DNA of 42,254 nt from Acetobacteraceae bacterium UBA6159 (GCA_002422345.1 DIUL01000130.1:1-42254), one strand, 5' to 3'; numbered from the stretch's first letter, positions 1 through 8,302 are shown. A program made the numbers and translations. The notes: generated by a model not told the origin, from the letters alone.

Positions 1-2
1 CC

Positions 3-65
3 CCTACCACCAAGGATGAAGCCCCAGCCACCAAGGATGAACGGCCGCCTACCACCCAGGACACT
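3..65 (+). repeat. 21-bp tandem repeat inside hyuA
   Basis: Two near-identical 21-bp units (3-23 and 24-44) share the 14-mer CCACCAAGGATGAA at 7-20 and 28-41. A degenerate third unit follows: CTACCACCCAGGAC at 49-62 resembles the start of the first unit. They encode PTTKDEA, PATKDER and PPTTQDT, in frame with hyuA. More units may lie upstream of the window. The array sits just before the conserved FADAHRREYGY segment, so it is probably a surface loop expanded by slippage. Confidence 0.75.
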
Positions 66-413
66 TTCCTCGCCGCCTTCGCCGACGCCCACCGCCGCGA
101 GTACGGCTACGCCATCCCCGATCGCGCGGTGGAGGTCGTGAACTGCCGCCTCAAGGCCGTGGGCCTCATCGACCGCCCACCCCCCGGCTTCACCGCCACC
201 ACCGGGACCACCCAACCGAAATCCCGCCGCCAGGTTCATTTCGACACCGGCTGGATCGACACGCCCATCCATGACCGCGCGGACCTGGGTCCCACAACCC
301 GCCTCCCCGGCCCCGCCATCATCCATGAAATGAGTGCCACGACCCTCGTCCCCGCCGGCTGGACCGTTACCGTCGATGCCGCCGGCAACCTGATCCTGGA
401 GACAACCCCATGA
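3..413 (+). CDS. hyuA: Hydantoinase/oxoprolinase subunit A, C-terminal end (partial)
   Basis: The reading frame is open to the left edge of the window and encodes the last 136 residues of an HyuA/5-oxoprolinase A-type subunit. This family is the ATP-dependent half of enzymes that open cyclic amides (hydantoins, 5-oxoproline). Visible hallmarks are the FADAHRREYGY segment, the PRQVHFDTGW-like stretch (RRQVHFDTGWIDTPI) and the end PGPAIIHEMSATTLVPAGW, which is the usual C-terminal barrel of the family. The stop overlaps the next start as ATGA, so translation is probably coupled to the B subunit. The first 20 visible residues are an odd Thr/Lys/Asp/Glu/Pro heptad repeat not expected in the family. 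The real start lies outside the window; the GTG at 129 is only an internal codon. Confidence 0.85.
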   Translation, partial: PTTKDEAPATKDERPPTTQDTFLAAFADAHRREYGYAIPDRAVEVVNCRLKAVGLIDRPPPGFTATTGTTQPKSRRQVHFDTGWIDTPIHDRADLGPTTRLPGPAIIHEMSATTLVPAGWTVTVDAAGNLILETTP

Positions 414-2110
414 CCCGGCTCAGCGATCCGATCGCGATGGAGGTGTTCAGCAACCGCCTGCTCTCGATCACCGAGGACATGGGCAACACGCTGATCCGTT
501 CGTCGTTCTCCACCAACATCAAGGAACGCAAGGACTGCTCGGTCGCCCTGTTCGACGCGAGCGGGCGCCTGATCGCCCAGGCCTCCCACATCCCCCTGCA
601 TCTCGGTTCCCTGCTCGGCAGCGTACAGGCCGTGCTGGCGCATACGCCGGTCGAGCGGATGCAAGACGGCGATGCCTTCATCTGCAACGACCCGTACCTG
701 GCGAACGGCACCCATATGCCGGACATCTCGATCGTCACGCCGGTGTTCATCGATGGCGTGGCACGCCTCCTGACCGCGAATGTCGGCCATCATTCCGATG
801 TCGGCGGCCCCGTTCCGGGTTCGATCTCAGGACGCGCGCGCTCGGTGTTCGAGGAAGGGTTGCGTCTGCCGGTGATCCGCATCGTCCGCGCCGGCGAACT
901 CGACACCGACCTGCTGATGCTGATCGCGCACAACACGCGCGACCCGGACGAACGCATCCTGGACCTGAAAGTGCAGATCGCCGCGAACGACCGAGGCGCC
1001 AGGCTGGCCAAGGGCCTGGTCGCGCGGATGGGTTGGCCGGCGGTCTCCGGCGCGATCGAGGACCTGCTGGCCTATACCGCCCGCCGCCTCCGCAATCGCG
1101 TCGCCGCCATGGCGGATGGCGAGTCCACCTTCACCGCCTACCTCGACGACGACGGCTGGGGCGGAGACCCCGTGCCGATCCAGGCCACGGTCCGTGTCGC
1201 GGGGGAAACCCTGTCGATCGACTTCACCGGCACGGGACCCGAAACGCGCGGCGCGCTGAACGTGCCGGACAGCGCGTTGAAGGCCTCCGTCTACTACGCG
1301 GTGAAGGCGTTGCTGGACCCCGAACTCCTCCCCAACAGCGGCATGTTCGATGCCATCTCCATGTCCGCGCCGCTCGGCACCCTGACCAATCCGCGGTTTC
1401 CGGCCGCGGTCGGGGCACGCAGTATCACCTGCAACAAGATCGCGCGTGCCCTGTTCGGGGCCTTCGCCTCCCTGCTGCCGGATGACCGGGCGCAGGCGGC
1501 GTCGCACGACGTGGTGCCGGCGATCATCTTCTCCGGCCCGCGCCGGGATGGATCGGGGCAGTTCGTGTATCTCGAAACGATGGGCGGCGGCATGGGCGCG
1601 CGTCGGGACGCGGATGGGATGGAGGCGGTACACGTCCACCTCACCAACACCTCCAACCTGCCGGCCGAAGCTTTGGAGAACGAATACGCCCTGCTGGTCG
1701 ACGAATACGCGCTGGTGGAAAACTCAGGCGGCGCCGGCACCCATCGCGGCGGCCTGGGCATCGCGCGCCAGATCAGGGCCATGCGGGACGGGATCGTGTT
1801 CTCGGTCCGCTCCGACGGGCATGTTCTGGGCGCGCCCGGGTTCGCGGGTGGAATGCAGGGCGGCACGGCCCGCCTGATCCGCAACCATGGGACCGATGCG
1901 GAGGAGGAACTGTCCTCCAAGACCGCCAGCATCGTGCTGACAGCGGGGGAGACGACACGGCTGGAAACCCCCGGCGGCGGGGGGCTGGGCACGCCCGAGG
2001 ACCGCGATCCGGCGGGGCTGGCCGCGGACGTCCGGGGCGGGAAGATCAGCCGGGAACGGGCCGAACGGGATTATGGCATCCAGGCTGTGGCGCGGGCGCT
2101 GGCGGGGTAG
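410..2110 (+). CDS. hyuB: Hydantoinase/oxoprolinase subunit B
   Basis: This 566-residue protein is a full-length HyuB/5-oxoprolinase B-type subunit, which carries the ring-opening active site that works with ATP-dependent HyuA. The N-terminus (RLSDPIAMEVFSNRLLSITE) and the segments NTLIRSSFSTNIKERKDCS, FICNDPYLANGTHMPDI, GHHSDVGGPVPGS and ETPGGGGLG are characteristic of the family. Its ATG overlaps the hyuA stop (ATGA), so the two form a translationally coupled pair. The exact substrate (hydantoin, 5-oxoproline or another cyclic amide) cannot be read from sequence; many such pairs are annotated generically. A short stem-loop (TCCCCC, loop TCAA, GGGGGA; 2130-2145) lies after the stop, before the convergent aldo/keto reductase gene. 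Confidence 0.93.
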   Translation: MTRLSDPIAMEVFSNRLLSITEDMGNTLIRSSFSTNIKERKDCSVALFDASGRLIAQASHIPLHLGSLLGSVQAVLAHTPVERMQDGDAFICNDPYLANGTHMPDISIVTPVFIDGVARLLTANVGHHSDVGGPVPGSISGRARSVFEEGLRLPVIRIVRAGELDTDLLMLIAHNTRDPDERILDLKVQIAANDRGARLAKGLVARMGWPAVSGAIEDLLAYTARRLRNRVAAMADGESTFTAYLDDDGWGGDPVPIQATVRVAGETLSIDFTGTGPETRGALNVPDSALKASVYYAVKALLDPELLPNSGMFDAISMSAPLGTLTNPRFPAAVGARSITCNKIARALFGAFASLLPDDRAQAASHDVVPAIIFSGPRRDGSGQFVYLETMGGGMGARRDADGMEAVHVHLTNTSNLPAEALENEYALLVDEYALVENSGGAGTHRGGLGIARQIRAMRDGIVFSVRSDGHVLGAPGFAGGMQGGTARLIRNHGTDAEEELSSKTASIVLTAGETTRLETPGGGGLGTPEDRDPAGLAADVRGGKISRERAERDYGIQAVARALAG

Positions 2111-2214
2111 ATACCCCCCACCCCGGCCCTCCCCCTCAAGGGGGAAAATGGAGGACCGGCCCCGGCAACCCCCCAGGCCTGAGGCGTCACGCACCCACAA
2201 AGCCTGCGCGCCAA

Positions 2215-3180
2215 TCAGATGAACACGCCCGCCATCCCACCGGCGGGATACCGCGTGCCGGCGGCGGCGCCGGTCGGGACGGCGTCGGCGATGCGAGCCA
2301 CGTCATCGTCCGACAAGGATACCGACAGCGCCTCCAGATTCTCCCGCAGCCGGACAGGAGACCGCGTGCCCGGGATCGCCACGACGTCGTCGCCCTGCGC
2401 GAACAGCCAGGCCAGCGTCAGTTGCGCCGGGGTGCATTCCTTTTCCTTCGCGAACGCTTCGATCCGCGCCACCAGCGCGCGGTTATGGTCGAAGTTCGCC
2501 TCCTGGAACCGCGGATGCGCCGACCGCCGCCCATCCACGTCCGCCAGCGTCTGGATCGCCCCGGTCAGGAACCCGCGCCCCAAAGGTGAGTAGGCAACGA
2601 AACCAATCCCCAGTTCCCGCGTGACCTTCCGCGTTTCCTCGGCTTCTTCCCGATACAGCAGGGAGTACTCCGTCTGCACCGCCGCGATCGGATGCACCGC
2701 GTGCGCTTTCCGGATGCGATCCGGCGCGGCTTCCGACAACCCGAGGAACCGGACCTTGCCCTGTTCCACCAGGCGCGACATGGCGCCGACCGTGTCCTCA
2801 GCCGGCACCTTCGGGTCGACGCGGTGCTGGTAATACAAGTCGATCACATCGGTCCCGAGGCGCTTCAAGCTCGCGTCGCACGCCTTGACGACATAGTCCG
2901 GGCGGCCGTTGACGCCTTCCTGCGTCTGTCCAAACTTCGTCGCCAGCATCACCAGTCCCCGCCGGCCCTTCAGCGCTCGGCCCAGCAATTCCTCATTATG
3001 GCCCCAGCCATACATGTCGGAAGAATCGAGATGCGTGACGCCGAGGTCGATCGCCTCCCGGACCAGGTCCTCAGAGGTCGCGTCCTCGGCCGGCCCGTAG
3101 ACGCCGGACAGACCCATGCAGCCAAGTCCGACGACGGGGACGGACAGGCCCCCCAGGTTGCGGTGTGTGATGGCGGCCAT
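2215..3180 (-). CDS. Aldo/keto reductase
   Basis: This 321-residue protein is an NADPH-dependent aldo/keto reductase of the YajO/AKR11-13-like type, a cytoplasmic single-domain TIM barrel. The catalytic tetrad is visible: D52 and Y57 in LDSSDMYGWG, K82 in LATKFGQ and H119 in LYYQHRVDP. The nucleotide-binding end reads VAIPGTRSPVRLRENLEAL (AIPG plus R/N contacts). The ATG at 3180 is preceded by a strong Shine-Dalgarno sequence, GGGGAGG, seven bases upstream. The gene is convergent with hyuB and separated by about 100 bases. The physiological carbonyl substrate is unknown; similar proteins are often linked to aldehyde detoxification. Confidence 0.93.
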   Translation of the reverse strand: MAAITHRNLGGLSVPVVGLGCMGLSGVYGPAEDATSEDLVREAIDLGVTHLDSSDMYGWGHNEELLGRALKGRRGLVMLATKFGQTQEGVNGRPDYVVKACDASLKRLGTDVIDLYYQHRVDPKVPAEDTVGAMSRLVEQGKVRFLGLSEAAPDRIRKAHAVHPIAAVQTEYSLLYREEAEETRKVTRELGIGFVAYSPLGRGFLTGAIQTLADVDGRRSAHPRFQEANFDHNRALVARIEAFAKEKECTPAQLTLAWLFAQGDDVVAIPGTRSPVRLRENLEALSVSLSDDDVARIADAVPTGAAAGTRYPAGGMAGVFI

Positions 3181-3781
3181 TGTGGTGCCTCCCCTATGTT
3201 TGGAGAGGATGATAGGCCGGATGCGGGGCGGGGCATAGAATGGGTGTTACGGTGGAAGGAGGCATCGATGCCAACGGCCGGATCAGCGTGTTTGGGCTGG
3301 GTGTACCGCGCGTGACCGCCCCAGCCTGCGGCAGCGACCTGACTTCTCTCCCCTCAGTAAATACATACGTCATAATTGTGATCCAAAAATCATTGCCCCA
3401 ATGACAAATGACTCATCGGTTTGTTGTAGTCTGACAGACCATCGGATGCTTCATGCCACGCCAAGGACCTTGTTTCCGTGGGTTTCCTTCTGACCGTCAG
3501 GCAATAGGTGTATTCCGACGCTGCCTTTTCTGACGTGGTTGGCGATAGATTCAATTTGTGTTCGAGGGTTGATTTCTAGTGGAACCATACGTTCCATTAC
3601 AAAATACTTAGACTCGAGCAGCTTCGATTGGTGCCCTTTCCGGCACCGGTCGCCCCGACGCCCAGGAGGCGGTCGCGCCTGTTGTTGAACATCGCGATTT
3701 CTGAATGCGGCCCGAGGGCACGCGAGGCCCCGCTGACACTTTGGCCAGCGAGGGTTCACAACCACGATCGAGGAAAATCTG
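3181..3781. other. 601-bp intergenic region with a low-GC island
   Basis: No convincing gene fills this stretch. Bases 3340-3620 are strikingly AT-rich (22 of 60 bases are G or C at 3361-3420), unlike the rest of the window. It holds two short perfect inverted repeats, TCATTG-CCC-CAATGA (3390-3404) and GTCTG-A-CAGAC (3429-3439), plus GGTGCC-N6-GGCACC (3630-3647). A 48-codon minus-strand ORF (3451-3597, beginning MERMVPLEIN) is possible, but it has no clear ribosome site. The composition suggests either a regulatory region for the downstream exported protein or a remnant of transferred DNA. A ribosome site GAGGAAAA lies just before 3782. Confidence 0.5.
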
Positions 3782-4102
3782 ATGAAAAAATCATTGCTCC
3801 CGCTTGTCGCCGCTTCCATGTTTTTGGGAACCTTCGGGTTCGCCTCGGCTGAAACCGGCGAAATCTGGACAAAGGCGCAGAGTACGGCGATCACCACATA
3901 CTCGACGACCCAGAAGTACAAGTCCTTCATGGACCCCGCGATGAAGCCCGTCGTCGGCATGCAACTGCCAGCGAATGTCACGGTCTATCCGCTGCCCGCG
4001 ACGGTCACGGTGCAGACGCCTGACCGCTACAGCTACGGGCTCGTCAACGACCAGCCGGTTATCGTTGACCGTACGACCCGCAAGGTGATTCACACCTGGT
4101 AA
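3782..4102 (+). CDS. Small exported DUF1236-like protein
   Basis: A 106-residue protein with a clear Sec signal peptide (MKKS, then a hydrophobic run ending FGFASA, cleavage near residue 23/24). The mature part ends in a DUF1236-type module: VVGMQLPANVTVYPLPATVT, then a YSYGLVNDQPVIVD segment and RTTRKVIHTW at the C-terminus. This matches the family pattern of a proline-flanked beta hairpin and a final IVD-x-x-TR-K-V segment. The function of DUF1236 is not established; members are small periplasmic proteins common in alphaproteobacteria. The ATG is preceded by GAGGAAAA. It stands alone between an AT-rich leader and a hairpin terminator, so it is probably monocistronic. Confidence 0.8.
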   Translation: MKKSLLPLVAASMFLGTFGFASAETGEIWTKAQSTAITTYSTTQKYKSFMDPAMKPVVGMQLPANVTVYPLPATVTVQTPDRYSYGLVNDQPVIVDRTTRKVIHTW

Positions 4103-4120
4103 GAATTTTCGATCCGAACC

Positions 4121-4152
4121 TGGCGGCATCGATGGAGACATCGGTGCCGCCA
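4121..4152 (+). terminator. Terminator-like stem-loop after the DUF1236 gene
   Basis: TGGCGGCATCGATG (4121-4134) pairs over its full 14 positions (one G-U) with CATCGGTGCCGCCA (4139-4152) around a GAGA tetraloop of the stable GNRA class. It begins 18 bases after the stop codon. There is no long T run, so termination strength is uncertain; it could also protect the 3' end. Confidence 0.6.
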
Positions 4153-4272
4153 ATTCGGCACAAATAGCGGTTCCTTCCAACCGAACCTGACGATCCGACG
4201 CCAGGACACGCCGTTCCTGTAGCAAAACTGTCGTGTCCGATATCTGATGAGGAAGCGCGTCCCAGCCACGCC

Positions 4273-5616
4273 CTAACCTCCCGCCTTCTCCGCCCGCAGC
4301 CGCCCCCAATATTCCAACCGCTTGGCGACCTCCCGTTCAAACCCACGCCCGCGCGGCTGGTACAACGCCTGCCTTGCCATCCCGTCGGGGAAGTAGTTCT
4401 GGCCGCTGAACGCGTCCTCGGCCTCATGGTCATAGGAATACCCCGCCCCGTAGCCGAGTTCCTTCATCAGCTTGGTCGGCGCGTTCAGGATATGCGCGGG
4501 CGGCATCAGGCTGCCGGTGGCCTTGGCTGAGGCCTTGGCGGCCCCGAACGCCGTGTACAGCGCGTTCGATTTCGGCGCCGTACCCAGGTAGACAACGACC
4601 TGCGCCAGCGCGAGTTCCCCCTCCGGGCTGCCCAGCCGTTCATAGGTTTCCCACCCCGCCAGCGCCTGCGGCAAGGCATGGGGGTCGGCCATGCCGATGT
4701 CCTCGGCCGCGAAGCGCACCAGGCGGCGGGCGATATAGCGGGGGTCTTCCCCTCCGTTCAGCATCCGGGCGAACCAGTACAGCGCCGCATCGGGGTCGGA
4801 GCCACGCAGCGATTTATGCAGCGCCGAGATCAGGTTGTAGTGCTCCTCCCGATCCTTGTCGTACAGCGCGGCGCGACGGGCGAGCAGATCGGCCAGCGCG
4901 GCGGGGTCCAGGTCCGCGGTGCCGGCGGGCAGGGCGGCCAACTGTTCTGCCATGTTGAGGATATAGCGCCCGTCGCCATCCGCCATGGCGCGCAGGGTAT
5001 TCCGCGCCTCGGGCGTCAGGGGCAGTGGATGGCCGATCTCGGTTTCGGCCCGGGTCAGCAGCAGCTCCAGGGCCGCGTCATCGAGCCGGCGCAGCACCAG
5101 GACCTGGCAGCGCGACAGCAGGGCGCCGTTCAGCGCGAAGGACGGGTTCTCGGTCGTGGCACCGATCAAGATGATCGTCCCGTCCTCCACCACCGGCAGG
5201 AACCCGTCCTGCTGGGCGCGGTTGAAGCGGTGGATTTCGTCGACGAACAGCAGCGTGCCCTCGCCGGTGCGGCGGCGGCGGGTCGCTTCCTCGAACGCTT
5301 TCTTCAGGTCGGCGACGCCCGAGAACACGGCGGACAGTTGCACGAACGCCCGCTCGGCCCGTTCAGCGAGCAGCCGAGCGATGGTGGTCTTCCCGACGCC
5401 GGGTGGACCCCAAAGGATCAGGGAGGCGAGGGACCCCCGGTCGAGCATGCGGGTCAGCGTGCCCTCGGGTCCCAGCAGGTGGTCCTGGCCGACGACATCG
5501 GTCAGGCCGCGCGGGCGCAGGCGGTCCGCCAAGGGACGGGTCCCCGGCGGCACGGGCCGTTCGGGGGCCGGGGCCTCACCAAAAAGATCGACGGGGGAGG
5601 GGGCTTTGCTGGACAC
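4273..5616 (-). CDS. rarA: Replication-associated recombination protein A (AAA+ ATPase)
   Basis: A 447-residue AAA+ ATPase of the RarA/MgsA/WRNIP1 family, which acts at stalled or gapped replication forks. Visible elements in order: Walker A GPPGVGKT (70-77), Walker B LLFVDE (122-127) followed by IHRFNRAQQD, sensor 1 GATTENPSF (152-160) with an arginine finger in SRC, and the C-terminal tetramerisation part (LRGSDPDAALYWFARML, IARRLVRFAAEDIG). The family ending YGAGYSYDHEAEDAFSGQNY is present. The N-terminus carries PVDLFGE, which resembles a sliding-clamp-binding motif (inference). The start codon is GTG at 5616. The length is normal for the family, and the downstream end lies 170 bases from the DUF1236 gene. 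Confidence 0.95.
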   Translation of the reverse strand: MSSKAPSPVDLFGEAPAPERPVPPGTRPLADRLRPRGLTDVVGQDHLLGPEGTLTRMLDRGSLASLILWGPPGVGKTTIARLLAERAERAFVQLSAVFSGVADLKKAFEEATRRRRTGEGTLLFVDEIHRFNRAQQDGFLPVVEDGTIILIGATTENPSFALNGALLSRCQVLVLRRLDDAALELLLTRAETEIGHPLPLTPEARNTLRAMADGDGRYILNMAEQLAALPAGTADLDPAALADLLARRAALYDKDREEHYNLISALHKSLRGSDPDAALYWFARMLNGGEDPRYIARRLVRFAAEDIGMADPHALPQALAGWETYERLGSPEGELALAQVVVYLGTAPKSNALYTAFGAAKASAKATGSLMPPAHILNAPTKLMKELGYGAGYSYDHEAEDAFSGQNYFPDGMARQALYQPRGRGFEREVAKRLEYWGRLRAEKAGG

Positions 5617-5655
5617 GCCCCGATCATAGCGGCGGCCGGGGCGGGAAGCGAGTAA

Positions 5656-5682
5656 CCGCCTCTCCCCGAGGGGGAGAGGCGG
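5656..5682 (-). terminator. Hairpin terminator after the Bug-type receptor gene
   Basis: CCGCCTCTCCCC (5656-5667) and GGGGAGAGGCGG (5671-5682) form a perfect 12-bp stem with a GAG loop. On the minus strand it starts 8 bases after the receptor stop codon and lies before the rarA start. There is no T tract. Confidence 0.6.
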
Positions 5683-5690
5683 CGGCAGGA

Positions 5691-6686
5691 TTACTCTTGC
5701 GTGATCTTCAGTTCCTTTACGAGCTTGCCATAGCGGTCGTAGTCGCTGCGGAGGATCTTCGTCAGGTCCTCGGGCGTGCCGCCCTGCGGGAACTGGCCGA
5801 CCCGGAACAGCAGGTCCTTGACCTCCGGCGTCTTGGCGATGGTGTCGATCGCCGCGCTCATTTTCTTCACGATCGCGTCCGGCGTGCCGGCGGGGGCGAA
5901 CAGCGCGTTCCAGCCCACGAAGTCCGCGTCCGGATAGGTCTCGGCGAAGGACGGGACGTCGGGGTAGTCCGGGTGGCGCTGGCCGGTCACGGCGAGCAGC
6001 TTGACCTTGCCGGCCTTCACATGCGGCGCGACGGTCGGATCGGCAAAGACCTGGACCACGCCGGCCAGGAAGTCGTTCAGCGCGTCGGCGCTGCCACGAT
6101 AGGGAACGTGCAGCACCGTGATGCCGGCGGCGCGGTTCAACGCCTCGATCACCAGGTGCCCGGTCGTGCCGATGCCCGAGGACCCGAGGCTGAGCTTGTC
6201 CGGATTGGCTTTCGCGTAGGCCACGAAGTCCTTGAGGTTGGCCACCGGCACCGACGGATGCACGGCCAGGAACATCGGATAGGACGTGAAGTAGCTGACC
6301 GGGACCATGTCCTTGAACGGGTCATAGGGCAGCTTGCGGATATGCGGCAGGATCGCCACCGACAGGCCGGGGGTCGCGAAGAACGTATAGCCGTCGTTGC
6401 GGGACTTCACCCCGGCCTCGATCCCGATGGCGCCTGACGCGCCGCCCTTGTGCTCCAGCACGATGGGCTGGCCGAGCAGCCTGTGCAGGGGCTCGGTGTA
6501 GGGGCGCATGCCGTTGTCGGTGCCGCCGCCGGGGGCGAAGTTGATGATGATACGGACCGGCTTGTCCGGCCAATTGGCGGCGGATTGGGCGAGGGCGGCG
6601 AAACTGCATGTCGCGAACACGGTCGCGGCCGCGATGCCCTTCAGAACGGCTGATGCCGTGATGCGTTTGATGACGTGACGGATCAA
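5691..6686 (-). CDS. Tripartite tricarboxylate transporter-type solute receptor (Bug/TctC family)
   Basis: A 331-residue periplasmic binding protein of the Bug/TctC family. An N-terminal signal peptide (IKRITASAVLKGIAAATVFA, cleavage after about ALA at 31-33) precedes the typical mature start NWPDKPVRIIINFAPGGGTD. Further family segments are GGASGAIGIEAG, DGYTFFATPG, LGSSGIGTTGHLV, HVPYRGSADALNDFLAG and VPSFAETYPD. The start codon is TTG at 6686, supported by CAGGAG eight bases upstream and by the absence of another start before the signal peptide. No TctA/TctB membrane subunits are nearby, as is common for orphan Bug receptors. The ligand is unknown; family ligands are mostly carboxylates and related small acids. 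Confidence 0.93.
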   Translation of the reverse strand: MIRHVIKRITASAVLKGIAAATVFATCSFAALAQSAANWPDKPVRIIINFAPGGGTDNGMRPYTEPLHRLLGQPIVLEHKGGASGAIGIEAGVKSRNDGYTFFATPGLSVAILPHIRKLPYDPFKDMVPVSYFTSYPMFLAVHPSVPVANLKDFVAYAKANPDKLSLGSSGIGTTGHLVIEALNRAAGITVLHVPYRGSADALNDFLAGVVQVFADPTVAPHVKAGKVKLLAVTGQRHPDYPDVPSFAETYPDADFVGWNALFAPAGTPDAIVKKMSAAIDTIAKTPEVKDLLFRVGQFPQGGTPEDLTKILRSDYDRYGKLVKELKITQE

Positions 6687-6835
6687 CGTTTGTGCTCCTG
6701 GCTTTCGATCATGTGCGGACCTGGCCGCTTCCCGGTGGCACGGATGGCGTGCCTCGATTGAAGATAGCCTGTCTCATCCCCGAATGCACGGCGGCGGGTC
6801 GTGGCGCCAGGGCAATCGGCGTTGACCCGAGGACG

Positions 6836-6960
6836 GCGCCTCCCGTCATGGTCGGGCTTGTCCCGGCCATCGCCAGGGATTCCGCTGATAGTGCTTTCGT
6901 GTGATTCCAGGCAACTATGTGCTTGGCGATGGGCGGGTCAGGCCCGCCCAGGACGAAAAG
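6836..6960 (+). repeat. Dispersed palindromic repeat, copy A
   Basis: A 125-bp element about 85% identical by eye to the reverse complement of 38726-38849. It contains two hairpin modules: GTCGGGCTTGTCCCGGCC (imperfect, 6851-6868) and GGGCGGG-N5-CCCGCCC (6931-6949). A 9-bp inverted pair lies between them, CCATCGCCA (6867-6875) and TGGCGATGG (6924-6932). The whole can fold as a stem carrying two side hairpins. It lies in the otherwise empty 310-bp gap 6687-6996, between the receptor gene start and the end of the zinc-ribbon gene. No transposase is present; it looks like a REP- or MITE-like non-autonomous repeat. Confidence 0.8.
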
Positions 6961-6996
6961 GCGGCAAGTGCGATGGCCCTGGTCGTGGCGCCGCAT

Positions 6997-7428
6997 TCAG
7001 TGGTTCGACGGCCGGGCCTCGGCGGGCGTGCCGAACACCGAGAACAGACGCTCACCGGGTGGCCAGGCACGGACGATGTCCGCGCGCCAGACGATCGCGC
7101 CCGCGACCAGCAGGACCAGCGCGACGGCGCTGGCGGCCCAGGCGGCTTTCAGTGGCATCGGCGTAGGGGTGGAGACCGACTCCTTCGCCAGCCGGTCCAT
7201 CGCATTGTGTTCCGGCGGCATGGTCATCGCCGCCGCGGGCGCGCGCTCCGGCACAGGATCGGGTGCGGGCACCGGCACCTCGGCGACCTTGGGCGGATCG
7301 ACGGCGACGGCGGGGCCGGCCGGAAACCAGTCCTGCCCGCAGCGGGCACAGCGCACCTTGCGGCCGGCAACCAGCAGGCGGTCGGGGATGTCATAGACGG
7401 CTTCGCAGTTCGGGCAGTCCGCACGCAC
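6997..7428 (-). CDS. Zinc-ribbon (MJ0042-type) membrane protein
   Basis: From the GTG at 7428 this is a 143-residue protein that starts with an MJ0042-type zinc ribbon: C5-x2-C8 (CPNC) and C27-x2-C30 (CARC), with DIPDRLL and GQDWFP between and after them. A Pro/Ala-rich linker follows, then one transmembrane helix at about 96-116 (WAASAVALVLLVAGAIVW). The topology suggests a cytoplasmic zinc finger tethered to the membrane. A longer start (TTG at 7515) is possible, but a good promoter (7480-7509) would lie inside that extension, and the extra residues look non-coding. The gene is divergent from ftsE, a common alphaproteobacterial arrangement. Function unknown; it may be a regulator or envelope factor. 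Confidence 0.85.
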   Translation of the reverse strand: MRADCPNCEAVYDIPDRLLVAGRKVRCARCGQDWFPAGPAVAVDPPKVAEVPVPAPDPVPERAPAAAMTMPPEHNAMDRLAKESVSTPTPMPLKAAWAASAVALVLLVAGAIVWRADIVRAWPPGERLFSVFGTPAEARPSNH

Positions 7429-7479
7429 GCGATGAACACCCCAACCCAGGCCGGCGCCCCAGCGCGTCCGGACCAGGGG

Positions 7480-7509
7480 ATCATATGGAATGCACGCCCA
7501 CGACTCCAA
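7480..7509 (-). promoter_or_regulatory. Sigma-70-like promoter for the zinc-ribbon gene
   Basis: On the minus strand, TTGGAG (7509-7504) and TATGAT (7485-7480) are separated by 18 bases. Transcription would begin near 7473, about 45 bases before the GTG at 7428, which supports that start over the upstream TTG. Confidence 0.5.
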
Positions 7510-7622
7510 GCACACGTTGTAACAATTCCGCCAACCCCGCTCTCACCGCCGGTTTGCACACAACGGGTTCCAGCGTCCGGCTGGCGGTGGCAGAAAGGCC
7601 CGCGCGGGAGAAGGCACGCGGC

Positions 7623-8300
7623 ATGATTCGATTCGACTCGGTCGGTCTGCATTACGGCCCCACGCCTTCGGGCCAGGTTGGCGCCGAGGTTCTGCGCGAC
7701 GTCACCTTCGCCGTCCCCGCCGGAGAATTCCGCTGGCTTCTCGGCCCCTCTGGCGCCGGCAAGACCAGCATGCTGCGGCTGATGTACCTGGCCGTCCGCC
7801 CGACCCGCGGCCGCCTCGGCCTGATGGGCGTCCCGATCCACGAAGCCCGTCGCCGCGATCTGCCGGCGCTGCGGCGGCGGATCGGGGTCGTGTTCCAGGA
7901 CTTCCGGCTGCTGCCGCATCTGACCGCCTTCGACAACGTGGCCCTGCCGCTCCGCCTCGCCGGCCGGCCGGAAGGGCAGTTGCGCGCCGATGTGACCGAG
8001 ATGCTGCGCTGGGTCGGCCTCGCCCGCCGGATTGAGGCTCGGCCAGCCGAACTCTCGGGCGGCGAACAGCAGCGCGTGGCCATCGCCCGCGCCGTGATCA
8101 CCCGCCCCGCCCTGCTGCTGGCCGATGAGCCGACAGGCAACCTGGATGATGAGCAGGCCCAACGCCTGATGCAGTTGTTCAATGAGATGAACCGCCTTGG
8201 CACGACGGTGATCGTCGCGACCCATAACGACGCATTGGTGCAGCGCCACCCCGCGCCGGCCCTGGTGCTGTCGCACGGCCGCCTGATCGAGGATCGCTAG
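7623..8300 (+). CDS. ftsE: Cell division ATP-binding protein FtsE
   Basis: A 225-residue ABC ATPase that powers the FtsEX complex, which activates peptidoglycan hydrolases at the septum. It shows Walker A GPSGAGKT (41-48), Q-loop FQDFRLLPHLT (91-101; the FQDFRLL form is typical of FtsE), signature LSGGEQQ (144-150), Walker B LLLADEPT (164-171) and the switch ATHN. The ATG at 7623 is preceded by GAGAAGG. The frame is open further upstream, but nothing there resembles the family. Two bases separate its stop from ftsX, so the pair is co-translated. The substrate is mechanical energy transmission rather than transport. Confidence 0.95.
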   Translation: MIRFDSVGLHYGPTPSGQVGAEVLRDVTFAVPAGEFRWLLGPSGAGKTSMLRLMYLAVRPTRGRLGLMGVPIHEARRRDLPALRRRIGVVFQDFRLLPHLTAFDNVALPLRLAGRPEGQLRADVTEMLRWVGLARRIEARPAELSGGEQQRVAIARAVITRPALLLADEPTGNLDDEQAQRLMQLFNEMNRLGTTVIVATHNDALVQRHPAPALVLSHGRLIEDR

Positions 8301-8302
8301 GC

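Noticed and set aside
3451..3981. 176-codon minus-strand ORF across the low-GC island and the DUF1236 gene
   Set aside because: Its N-terminal half is antisense to the DUF1236 gene; only a 48-codon part within the island could be real and it lacks a ribosome site.
7429..7515. N-terminal extension of the zinc-ribbon protein
   Set aside because: It would contain the predicted promoter, and its residues do not resemble the family, whose members start just before the first Cys pair.
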